Shown: in pieces, positions 22,390 to 27,958 of the stretch
Numbering within the stretch: the first letter of the stretch is position 1
Layout of the letters: each line of letters starts with the position of its first letter
Virus record (IMG/VR): IMGVR_UViG_3300032240_001957
Coordinates: 1 to 27,959 of that record
Origin: a virus
DNA length: 27,959 nucleotides
Strand: one strand, 5' to 3'
Notes under the pieces: model-generated
The model's input: only the letters and a program-made list of their open reading frames with translations
Databases searched by the model: none
What the model was told of the DNA's origin: nothing
Program-made: the position numbers and the translations under genes

Positions 22390-22644
22390 TTATTGGCCGT
22401 AATTCTTTTTAATTCTATCCAGCAAATTTTGGCAATCGATGCAGGTCTTACATCCACGCACTACTTTTTGACGTGCCATTGGAATTTTTTCTCCGCATTC
22501 ATCGCAGTGACTTTGGCTAGGTCCCGTTGGAATGGCAGCTCGAACTCGTGCTACAGCATCTGCATTAGCAGTCACTGACAGCAGTTGAGCCATATCAGCT
22601 TCTTCTAAATTATCACCTTGAATGCTTTCGTACTCTTTAATCAT
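22390..22644 (-). CDS. TraR/DksA-family C4 zinc finger protein
   Basis: The 84-residue protein has a helical N-terminal half and a C-terminal zinc finger SHCDECGEKIPMARQKVVRGCKTCIDCQ (Cys47, Cys50, Cys68, Cys71, with an extra Cys65). This is the zinc-finger part of DksA/TraR proteins. TraR-type members are about 70-90 residues, bind in the RNA polymerase secondary channel and change promoter selection without ppGpp. The sequence IPTGPSQSHCDECGE-IP-AR fits phage and prophage TraR-like proteins. It has an AAGGAG ribosome site, a perfect promoter and its own terminator, so it is a single-gene unit. Confidence 0.87.
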   Translation of the reverse strand: MIKEYESIQGDNLEEADMAQLLSVTANADAVARVRAAIPTGPSQSHCDECGEKIPMARQKVVRGCKTCIDCQNLLDRIKKNYGQ

Positions 22645-22676
22645 ACCAACTCCTTAAGAACATTTATTTAACATAT

Positions 22677-22705
22677 ATTATACAATCAAACGAAAGCCCT
22701 GTCAA
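22677..22705 (-). promoter_or_regulatory. Sigma-70-type promoter for the TraR-like gene
   Basis: TTGACA (22705-22700), 17 bases, TATAAT (22682-22677), a perfect consensus. The -35 box overlaps the 3' arm of the hairpin at 22694-22717. A TTAAATAAAT stretch lies between it and the gene. Confidence 0.82.
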
Positions 22706-22717
22706 CCAGCAGGGCTT
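22694..22717 (-). terminator. Hairpin after the tRNA-Leu/Arg/Gly group, probable terminator
   Basis: An 8-bp stem, AAGCCCTG (22694-22701) with CAGGGCTT (22710-22717), and an 8-base loop. The following T-tract is broken (TTTCGTTTG), so termination may be partial. It overlaps the promoter of the TraR-like gene. Confidence 0.55.
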
Positions 22718-22723
22718 CCAAAA

Positions 22724-22808
22724 TGGTGCGACTGGCCGGAATCGAACCGGCACGCCCGAAAGCGAGAGATTTTAAGTCTCTTGTGTCTACCTATTTCACC
22801 ACAGTCGC
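22724..22808 (-). tRNA. tRNA-Leu (UAA)
   Basis: The acceptor GCGACTG/CAGTCGC, anticodon arm AGAGA-CTTAAAA-TCTCT (anticodon UAA), a long variable arm, T-arm GCCGG-TTCGATT-CCGGC and encoded CCA are all present. Confidence 0.95.
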
Positions 22809-22819
22809 ATTTTTAACAC

Positions 22820-22894
22820 TGGTCCGGCGTAAGGGAATCGAACCCCTATAACGACTTTAGAAGAATCGTGTCCTATCCGTTGAACGAACGCCAG
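22820..22894 (-). tRNA. tRNA-Arg (UCU)
   Basis: The anticodon loop CTTCTAA in stem CGATT/AGTCG gives UCU. The acceptor is CTGGCGT/ACGCCGG with one G-T pair; the T-loop is TTCGATT and CCA is encoded. Confidence 0.93.
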
Positions 22895-22900
22895 ATTATT

Positions 22901-22974
22901 TGGAGCGGGGTACGAGAATCGAACTCGTTTAACTAGCTTGGAAGGCTAGGACACAACCAATATGCCAACCCCGC
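22901..22974 (-). tRNA. tRNA-Gly (UCC)
   Basis: The anticodon arm CTAGC-CTTCCAA-GCTAG gives UCC. The acceptor is GCGGGGT/ACCCCGC with discriminator T and encoded CCA. Confidence 0.95.
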
Positions 22975-22975
22975 G

Positions 22976-23536
22976 TTATTCTTGATATAGTCCTGGAGCA
23001 ATTTCAGTATCCATATTCCAAGAAATAATAGTCTTTCTATTATTGCTTAAATTGATCGGTGCTCTGTGAACTACAAAACTAGGAAAGGTTAATATGTCAC
23101 CTTCTTTGATTTCAAACGTTCCTACCTCTGTTTGATTAAATGGATTAATAAATTGAGTTTTAGGACTGTCTTCGGGCATTTCTAAAAAATAAACATTGGT
23201 CCAATTACTACCGTGTACGTGCCATCCGTGATGCGCATTTGTATTATACTGTTGAAACCAAATTTCTTTAAGTCTAAAAAACTCGTAGCCGAGTTCTTTG
23301 CTAACAGACATCATATGATCGTGCCAATGAGGTTGCAGTGATTGAAACCACGGCCTTGTATGATCCCAACGACCTAATCTCCAGTCACACCTAGATATGT
23401 CCATATTATCTTCTGGCTCAACTAAATGATCAGCTTCCGCTTTATTGATAGCAGAAAGTACCTGTTCTTTTAAGTCGCTGTGTTTTTCAAACTGTCCAAT
23501 TACAAACGGACAATCCATACGATATTTCATAACCAT
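22976..23536 (-). CDS. Phage-type 2OG-Fe(II) oxygenase
   Basis: The 186-residue protein has the beta-helix metal site WHVHGSNWTNVYFLEMP (His106, His108), GDILTFPSFVVHRAP (distal His157) and NNRKTIISWNM (Arg167). It matches the small phage 2OG-FeII oxygenase group whose first motif is HxH rather than HxD. The substrate is unknown. Two ATGs are possible: 23536, or 23530, which gives a 4-base ATGA overlap with the upstream gene. No clear ribosome site is visible, so coupling is likely. The stop lies just before tRNA-Gly. It forms a unit with 23527-24234 and 24231-24797. Confidence 0.8.
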   Translation of the reverse strand: MVMKYRMDCPFVIGQFEKHSDLKEQVLSAINKAEADHLVEPEDNMDISRCDWRLGRWDHTRPWFQSLQPHWHDHMMSVSKELGYEFFRLKEIWFQQYNTNAHHGWHVHGSNWTNVYFLEMPEDSPKTQFINPFNQTEVGTFEIKEGDILTFPSFVVHRAPINLSNNRKTIISWNMDTEIAPGLYQE

Positions 23537-24234
23537 TTTTTATTTTTCAAAAAACGTTTGGCCATCTCGTATCTGTACTTGAGGCTTTTGCGTGGAACAT
23601 AGGTCTTAGAAGCTAGACAAGCTTCAGCAGCGTGTTTTAAATCTTCGCTGTAGTCTATGTGAGTCAACTTGACTTTACTGTCGGTTTTAAAGCGGATAGC
23701 AAACATTGGATCACCACGCTTTAGTTCGATAGGTTTAGTCAAGTCTACTACTTCGAATGTAAAGTCCACAGGCCGTACCCAGCGATGTATATTCATCTTG
23801 CCCGGAATCATCTTTATGTTTCTAGTTAAATTGTTAGAGAGCAAAGGCACATCGAAGGTTTCAATTTCAATGTCCTCATCCGCAACAAATAGATAATTGA
23901 TGCGAAGTGTTATACAAGAACTGACTAGCTTACCATTTTTATCAACAACTGGAAATCTTGGATAGAACGTTTGATTGTACCAATCCTGTCCTAGTCGATC
24001 TGTAGTAAACATATCTCCTTCTTGCTGATAACTTATTATAACATCATAAGGGCAACGTATAACAAATACATTGTCAAAGAAGTCCGAAACAGCCGGACAT
24101 TTGGTATAATCGGCACCCCCACGTTCTTCAATGACCAAGGGCCAAAGAGCTTCTGGTTCAAAGTAGACAAGGTCTTTCCACTGACTGACATCAGCATACT
24201 TAGGGTCCGTATATAGTGTCCACGCTATGTTCAT
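23527..24234 (-). CDS. Hypothetical phage protein (235 aa)
   Basis: The protein starts MNIAWTLYTDPKYADVSQWKDLVYFEPEALWPLV and appears to be a beta-rich soluble protein, with strands such as NVFVIRCPYDVIISYQ and GDPMFAIRF. It has a basic helical end (KYRYEMAKRFLKNKKWL). I know no function. It lies between two putative 2OG oxygenases and overlaps both by 4-10 bases. That position suggests a shared process, perhaps as the substrate or a partner, but the sequence does not show it. Confidence 0.75.
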   Translation of the reverse strand: MNIAWTLYTDPKYADVSQWKDLVYFEPEALWPLVIEERGGADYTKCPAVSDFFDNVFVIRCPYDVIISYQQEGDMFTTDRLGQDWYNQTFYPRFPVVDKNGKLVSSCITLRINYLFVADEDIEIETFDVPLLSNNLTRNIKMIPGKMNIHRWVRPVDFTFEVVDLTKPIELKRGDPMFAIRFKTDSKVKLTHIDYSEDLKHAAEACLASKTYVPRKSLKYRYEMAKRFLKNKKWL

Positions 24235-24797
24235 AGTTCGATCACAATGTCAGCGGCAAGAATAAAGCGATATTGATCACTTTGCACAATGCCTGGCCGA
24301 TGCCATTCCTTTGAAGGATATATCAACCAAGCATTGTCGGTAGGACGAACAAAAAACTTTTCTTCGTGAGTAGGACCGAATGGAGCCATCTCTGTTCCAG
24401 CATAGTCACGATCTTTTACGTCTGGTGGAATGTGTAGATAAAAGACTCCACTTAACATATGGGTTCCGTTTTTGTGATGGTGATGCCAAAGTTTATCACG
24501 ATCTTCTGCTGTGGCTAGGTTAGTCATAAACGACCAAGCCATCATATCGTGTACTTTAACTTCACGGCCTAGATACATAAACACACTCATTAAAAAGCTC
24601 ATTCTATACTTTAACCAAACTGGTTCTGGTCTAGCGAATATGTTTTCTTTAGTTTGATATTTTGGACTGTTGTGAAAGTAATTGCCACTGCCTATGATAT
24701 CTTGAACAATGTCCATTGCCTGTTGATTGTCAGCTTCAGTTATCACTGAGCTAAAATCATATTTGCGAAACACATCATTTTGATCTATTACTTTCAT
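24231..24797 (-). CDS. Putative 2OG-Fe(II) hydroxylase
   Basis: From the ATG at 24797 (MKVIDQNDVF) the protein has 188 residues. It has a metal site LWHHHHKNGTHMLSGVFYLHIP (histidines 105-108), AWLIYPSKEWHRPGIV (distal His166) and YRFILAADI (Arg177). The layout 'W-HHH..-LSGVFYLHIP ... P--WH-P' is that of phage 2OG oxygenases acting on unknown targets. A longer frame to 24851 would run into the tRNA-Gly gene, so the inner ATG is taken. It overlaps the downstream gene by 4 bases (ATGA). Confidence 0.8.
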   Translation of the reverse strand: MKVIDQNDVFRKYDFSSVITEADNQQAMDIVQDIIGSGNYFHNSPKYQTKENIFARPEPVWLKYRMSFLMSVFMYLGREVKVHDMMAWSFMTNLATAEDRDKLWHHHHKNGTHMLSGVFYLHIPPDVKDRDYAGTEMAPFGPTHEEKFFVRPTDNAWLIYPSKEWHRPGIVQSDQYRFILAADIVIEL

Positions 24798-24806
24798 ATT
24801 ATCCTT

Positions 24807-24882
24807 TGGAGCGGGAAACGAGGCTCGAACTCGCGACCTCAACCTTGGCAAGGTTGCGCTCTACCAACTGAGCTATTCCCGC
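24807..24882 (-). tRNA. tRNA-Gly (GCC)
   Basis: The anticodon arm CAACC-TTGCCAA-GGTTG gives GCC. The acceptor is GCGGGAA/TTCCCGC, with a normal D-arm (AGCTCAGTTGGTAGAGC) and encoded CCA. Confidence 0.95.
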
Positions 24883-24902
24883 GTCGTGCTTCTATTTAAT
24901 AA

Positions 24903-25088
24903 TTAACTGTCTTGATCCTCTGGAGGACTGGCTAAAGGACTAGTAGACGGTTTTTTCTTTGACCAAGAAGAATAGCTTGCACCATCGACTCTGCCGCTTT
25001 GATTTGGCTTTAACTGTTGTATTACACCACCCTTAGCCAAAAACTCTGCCAGTGCATCATCACTGCTTGTATCTTCTTCGTTGATCAT
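24903..25088 (-). CDS. Small hydrophilic phage protein (61 aa)
   Basis: The protein has an acidic N-terminus (MINEEDTSSDDALAEFL), a central segment AKGGVIQQLKPNQSGRVDG and a Ser/Pro-rich end. From memory, small proteins with an 'EFLAKGG-IQ-LKP' core occur in T4-like marine phages; their function is unknown. A Shine-Dalgarno AAAAGGAC lies 5 bases before the ATG. It sits between tRNA-Pro and tRNA-Gly and would be on one transcript with them. Confidence 0.75.
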   Translation of the reverse strand: MINEEDTSSDDALAEFLAKGGVIQQLKPNQSGRVDGASYSSWSKKKPSTSPLASPPEDQDS

Positions 25089-25106
25089 TTATGTCCTTTT
25101 AGTAAT

Positions 25107-25183
25107 TGGTCGGAGTACAAGGATTCGAACCTTGGACCCCCTGGTCCCAAACCAGGTGCGCTACCAGACTGCGCTACACTCCG
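25107..25183 (-). tRNA. tRNA-Pro (UGG)
   Basis: The anticodon arm CCTGG-TTTGGGA-CCAGG gives UGG. The acceptor is CGGAGTG/TACTCCG, with D-arm AGCGCAGTCTGGTAGCGC and encoded CCA. Confidence 0.95.
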
Positions 25184-25186
25184 AGA

Positions 25187-25261
25187 TGGTTGCGGGTGAC
25201 GGATTCGAACCGCCGATCTGGAGCTTATGAGACTCCCGAGATTCCTCTTCTCCAACCCGCT
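25187..25261 (-). tRNA. tRNA-Met (CAU), initiator-like
   Basis: The loop CTCATAA in stem GGAGT/GCTCC gives CAU. The first base pair is an A-A mismatch before GCGGGT/ACCCGC. With the end GCA-ACCA, this recalls the unpaired 1-72 position of initiator tRNA-fMet. The three G-C pairs typical of the initiator anticodon stem are not all present, so an elongator or Ile2 role is not excluded. CCA is encoded. Confidence 0.85.
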
Positions 25262-25275
25262 ATAACTTTATAGAG

Positions 25276-25572
25276 GCTCTCTGTTGGAATCGAACCAAAC
25301 TGTCTAACTCCGTATCTTCCTGGAGACTTTCACTGTGTAGTCGACTTAGCAGTTACTCGCTTTTTCCAGTGTAGTTAAACTTCAAAGAGCTTTTATAAAG
25401 TGTCTAGCTACCTACACCACATAGGCCCTAGACTGAGCTGTTACTCTGTCCATAACATTTGTTCTTCTGGAAAAGGCGTTATACCAAACCCTAGGCAGTT
25501 TCCAGTATCCCTTAAAGAGGGACTGTGAGGTCAGGTCCTAGTGTACCCCCTGTTCTATCGTTTCAGGGACGC
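25276..25572 (-). ncRNA. Candidate structured RNA with tRNA-like 3' end
   Basis: This gene-free stretch of about 300 nt holds many nested helices on the minus strand: CCCTG/CAGGG (25568-25548); CTAGG/CCTAG (25541-25491) enclosing CAGTCCCT with AGGG-AT-ACTG; and GTCTAG/CTAGAC (25433-25402) enclosing CCTA/TAGG. Its end carries a T-arm-like element (GTTTGG-TTCGATT-CCAAC, 25300-25283). AGAGAGC (25282-25276) can pair with GCTCTTT (25390-25384). The stretch GACTACACAG..., then TTAGAC before the T-arm, recalls the 3' part of tmRNA. The GGTTCGAC 5' element and a terminal acceptor partner are missing, and CCA is not encoded. It could be a tmRNA-like RNA, a decayed tRNA with insertion, or a new RNA. 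Confidence 0.45.
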
Positions 25573-25576
25573 TCTT

Positions 25577-25582
25577 ATTATA
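25577..25582 (-). promoter_or_regulatory. Possible -10 box for the structured RNA and tRNA-Met/Pro
   Basis: TATAAT is perfect on the minus strand, but no good -35 box lies at 17 bases; TAGACC at 19 bases is the closest. Transcription would begin near 25570, at the first helix of the candidate RNA. Confidence 0.4.
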
Positions 25583-25607
25583 ACGTAAAAGAGTAAACCG
25601 GGGTCTA

Positions 25608-26183
25608 TTACAGTAGTCCTTCTGCTTGTAGTGTTGCCACCACATCGTCAGTCAGAGGAACTTCTGTCTTGATGTTTAACTCAAGAACTTCGTCATTGAG
25701 CTTCTGCTTCTGCTTCTTGAGATTTTGAATCTCAGCCTTAGCTTCACCGATCTGCTCTTTGCTAACCACAGTGGTTGTCACTGTATCACTGTAACCGTAG
25801 ATACGGCTACGAGCAGTGTCGCTCTTGTCGTTGCGGATCTTGTCCAACTTGCCAGCGATCACTTTAAGATCGGTGTGTGGCTCTGCTTGAGCGATAGTTT
25901 CCAACTGTGCAATACGTTTGTCAACGAATGCGGCAGTTGCCAACTTGAGATCGATACCTGCGCTGGCATTAGCAGCACCAACCAATCCACGGATGTTGTA
26001 TAATGCCAACAGCAGTTTCTGACGACGAGTGTCGTTCGTCATTAGTTCGTCATTGGCTTTCTTTAGTTCTTCTGCCACATCTTGGAACTCATTGAGTTCG
26101 ACAGACAGGTTGAACTTGATGCCTTTGATAGCATCATTGATTGCGTTCTGTAACGCACTGGCTTTTCTTAAAGAGATGTTCAT
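25608..26183 (-). CDS. Coiled-coil phage protein of unknown function (191 aa)
   Basis: The protein is almost entirely helical. Long heptad-like stretches run through residues about 25-55 (SVELNEFQDVAEELKKANDEL) and 140-170 (GEAKAEIQNLKKQKQKLNDEVLELN). It begins MNISLRKASALQNAINDAIKG and ends DVVATLQAEGLL. It resembles hypothetical proteins of marine T4-like phages in layout; the role is unknown. The start overlaps the TGA of the omega-like gene (ATGA), with AAGGAAAG upstream, so it is translated from the same message. Confidence 0.78.
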   Translation of the reverse strand: MNISLRKASALQNAINDAIKGIKFNLSVELNEFQDVAEELKKANDELMTNDTRRQKLLLALYNIRGLVGAANASAGIDLKLATAAFVDKRIAQLETIAQAEPHTDLKVIAGKLDKIRNDKSDTARSRIYGYSDTVTTTVVSKEQIGEAKAEIQNLKKQKQKLNDEVLELNIKTEVPLTDDVVATLQAEGLL

Positions 26184-26404
26184 AGTTGTCTTTCCTTCTT
26201 GTGCAATTTATCTAAGTATTCTTTATATGTGTATTTGCCTTCTTCGATTTCTCTCAAGGCGGTTACGTTGGTAGTAGCATCTTTGCCTTCTACTCTCTGC
26301 ATTGAACCATTTTTAAGTTCTCTTGATCTCTGTGATGCCACCAAGACTAAGTTAAATCTTCCGCCAACCATTTTCGCTGCTTCGTCCGAACAATACCTAG
26401 CCAT
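26180..26404 (-). CDS. RNA polymerase omega-subunit homologue
   Basis: The 74-residue protein reads MARYCSDEAAKMVGGRFNLVLVASQRSRELKNGS near the start and TTNVTALREIEEGKYTYKEYL later. This is the RpoZ pattern: RF-LV-VA--RAR--, then T--ALREI-EG. The omega subunit wraps the C-terminus of beta-prime, aids polymerase assembly and is needed for response to ppGpp and DksA. A phage copy could replace or compete with host omega; a TraR/DksA-like gene in the same window (22390-22644) fits a theme of polymerase control. AAGGAG precedes the ATG, and a leader of about 280 nt lies between it and its promoter. Confidence 0.85.
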   Translation of the reverse strand: MARYCSDEAAKMVGGRFNLVLVASQRSRELKNGSMQRVEGKDATTNVTALREIEEGKYTYKEYLDKLHKKERQL

Positions 26405-26685
26405 ATGGCTCCTTTATTTTAAAATGACGGGTCGACGAAAGGTCAAGTAATAGACCGGACAATATACAATGAAGGGTTGTAATCTTCGTTGACAACGTGC
26501 AAAATACAATACACAGAGGTCCATATATTTCCGATTAACAAATGACAGTTTATTAGGGATCGGAACACATAAACACGATCCAGTTTCAAGTTGGATTGTA
26601 AGTTCGGAGTAAGCGTGAAGCTCATTCCTATGTGTCTATCCTCTTCTACCTTTCGCTTCACCGGTTGTGTATTGCTACACAACAA
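26405..26685 (-). promoter_or_regulatory. Long structured leader of the omega-like gene
   Basis: No convincing gene lies here; an 80-codon frame begins at the predicted transcription start without a ribosome site. On the minus strand the RNA would start with an 8-bp hairpin, GTTGTGTA-GCAA-TACACAAC, capped by a GNRA tetraloop. Then come GTGAAGC/GCTTCAC (26661-26615), enclosing a purine-rich loop, and GGATCG/CGATCC further on. The length and pairing suggest a regulatory leader, a riboswitch-like element or a separate small RNA. I see no match to a known riboswitch class. Confidence 0.5.
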
Positions 26686-26690
26686 AACTT

Positions 26691-26719
26691 ATTATACGTT
26701 ATTTCTTACTTGATGTCAA
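26691..26719 (-). promoter_or_regulatory. Sigma-70-type promoter for the omega-like gene
   Basis: TTGACA (26719-26714), 17 bases, TATAAT (26696-26691), a perfect consensus inside the last codons of the upstream oxygenase gene. The start would be near 26684. Confidence 0.82.
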
Positions 26720-27329
26720 CCGCTCTATCCACTAATTGGACATCCCAGGCTAAAACAATTCTATGCCCTTGTCCGTTCCACGGATAGACGGTGTGTGGTA
26801 TGTGACCTGGGAACACGATCATCTTGCCTTTCTCTGGTTGGAATCTCCAACTGTCTGAAAAGATAAAATGAGCGATATCTTTGGTCATTGGTAACTTGAA
26901 TTCAATTTGACTATCTGATGGTTTAGCGTTTTCCAATACTGGTACATCGATATAGATATTTCCGCTTAGGTTTGACTCGTGACTGTGAAGTGCCTGATAA
27001 TCGCCTGGACCTTGTCGAATAGTCCAAGCAGAAATTAACAGTGGTTTCACTGATGCAAGATTAACTAGCGGATTTTGTTGTTGTATGGAATCTAAGTACT
27101 CCTGTGCTATAGTTTCAATATAGTCTTTTAGCACATCAGTATCTAGACCAAACTCGTTAGGAACCAATTGAATTTGCTGTCCGCCTCTAACGCTTAGTTG
27201 GGGATTCCCCGAATCATCGTGTTCTGAATGCGTATGTGCTAGATGCACCATATCATACAGTTTATCGAATACATCCTGTGGAACATCTTCTAATGCTATT
27301 ACAGTTGGATTTAAAAATGCAAATTTCAT
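26706..27329 (-). CDS. Phage-type 2OG-Fe(II) oxygenase
   Basis: The 207-residue protein has QALHSHESNLSGNIYIDVP (His115, His117, Glu118) as the metal site, MIVFPGHIPHTVYPW (distal His179) and HRIVLAWDV (Arg190). This is the small 2OG-FeII oxygenase type of phages, with H-x-H-x(n)-LSG-IY-D-P, and shares its layout with 22976-23536. The N-terminal region is variable. The substrate is unknown. It starts 9 bases before the encoded CCA end of tRNA-Thr (AGGAG upstream of the ATG), so tRNA processing would free its mRNA. Confidence 0.82.
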   Translation of the reverse strand: MKFAFLNPTVIALEDVPQDVFDKLYDMVHLAHTHSEHDDSGNPQLSVRGGQQIQLVPNEFGLDTDVLKDYIETIAQEYLDSIQQQNPLVNLASVKPLLISAWTIRQGPGDYQALHSHESNLSGNIYIDVPVLENAKPSDSQIEFKLPMTKDIAHFIFSDSWRFQPEKGKMIVFPGHIPHTVYPWNGQGHRIVLAWDVQLVDRAVDIK

Positions 27330-27344
27330 ATGACTCCTAATTAT

Positions 27345-27420
27345 TGGTGCCCCTTGTCCGACTCGAACAGACCACCTACTGATTACAAATCAGTTGCTCT
27401 ACCAGATGAGCTAAAGGGGC
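27345..27420 (-). tRNA. tRNA-Thr (UGU)
   Basis: The anticodon arm ACTGA-TTTGTAA-TCAGT gives UGU. The acceptor is GCCCCTT/AAGGGGC, with a regular D-arm and encoded CCA. Confidence 0.95.
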
Positions 27421-27463
27421 AATAAAAGTATATATGTCTAGCATTTACTAGAATTTAAAAAAC

Positions 27464-27539
27464 TGGCTCCCCAGGGTGGGATCGAACCACCGACACCCTG
27501 ATTAACAGTCAGGTGCTTCTACCTCTGAGCTACTAGGGA
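27464..27539 (-). tRNA. tRNA-Asn (GUU)
   Basis: The anticodon arm CCTGA-CTGTTAA-TCAGG gives GUU. The acceptor is TCCCTAG/CTGGGGA with one G-U pair; discriminator G and CCA are encoded. Confidence 0.94.
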
Positions 27540-27545
27540 ATATTT

Positions 27546-27621
27546 TGGTGGAGGATATCGGACTCGAACCGATCACCCCTAGCTTGCAAAGCTAGTGCTC
27601 TCCCAGATGAGCTAATCCCCC
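27546..27621 (-). tRNA. tRNA-Ala (UGC)
   Basis: The anticodon arm CTAGC-TTTGCAA-GCTAG gives UGC. The acceptor is GGGGGAT/ATCCTCC with a G-U pair; CCA is encoded. Confidence 0.94.
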
Positions 27622-27633
27622 AAAAACTAAAAC

Positions 27634-27723
27634 TGGCGGAATGACTGGGACTTGAACCCAGAAACCGACTTTCGCCGATCGACGGATTAGCAATCCGCTC
27701 CAATACCATTATGGGACCATTCC
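27634..27723 (-). tRNA. tRNA-Ser (GCU)
   Basis: The anticodon arm GCGGA-TTGCTAA-TCCGT gives GCU. The long variable arm (GATCGGCGAAAGTCGGT) is typical of Ser; discriminator G and CCA are encoded. Confidence 0.94.
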
Positions 27724-27725
27724 AT

Positions 27726-27866
27726 TTATCTTGTTATCTTACGTAGTATCTTGTACCAATAGTACTTCACACCTCGCCAACTTGGAATAAATCCCCAGTC
27801 AACATTGAAGCCTACTTCTTTAGGCATATTACCGTATGCCTTGTCTAACGTTTCTTTACTCGACAT
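27726..27866 (-). CDS. 46-aa phage peptide between tRNA genes
   Basis: The frame runs from an ATG at 27866 (MSSKETLDKAYGNMPKEVGF) to a TAA at 27726, just before tRNA-Ser. A strong Shine-Dalgarno GAGGAG lies 6 bases upstream, which makes it a likely real gene. The C-terminal half is aromatic and basic (WGFIPSWRGVKYYWYKILRK), suggesting RNA or membrane contact; I do not recognise it. Confidence 0.72.
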   Translation of the reverse strand: MSSKETLDKAYGNMPKEVGFNVDWGFIPSWRGVKYYWYKILRKITR

Positions 27867-27882
27867 ACAGTTTCTCCTCGGA

Positions 27883-27958
27883 TGGTGGGTCGTGACAGTC
27901 TCGAACTGCCGACATTCTGCGTGTAAGGCAGACGCTCTACCAACTGAGCTAACGACCC
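27883..27958 (-). tRNA. tRNA-Val (UAC)
   Basis: The anticodon arm TCTGC-CTTACAC-GCAGA gives UAC. The acceptor is GGGTCGT/ACGACCC, with a regular D-arm and encoded CCA. Its 5' end is one base from the window edge. Confidence 0.94.

Noticed and set aside
24798-24851. N-terminal extension of the hydroxylase at 24231 into tRNA-Gly
   Set aside because: The extra residues are translated tRNA sequence; the inner ATG at 24797 gives a normal start.
25262-25607. Firm call of tmRNA
   Set aside because: The 5' tRNA-like half and a convincing tag reading frame are not found; only the 3' part is suggestive.
26443-26685. 80-codon minus-strand frame in the omega leader
   Set aside because: It begins at the predicted transcription start without a ribosome site, its composition does not look like a folded protein, and the DNA forms several good RNA hairpins.
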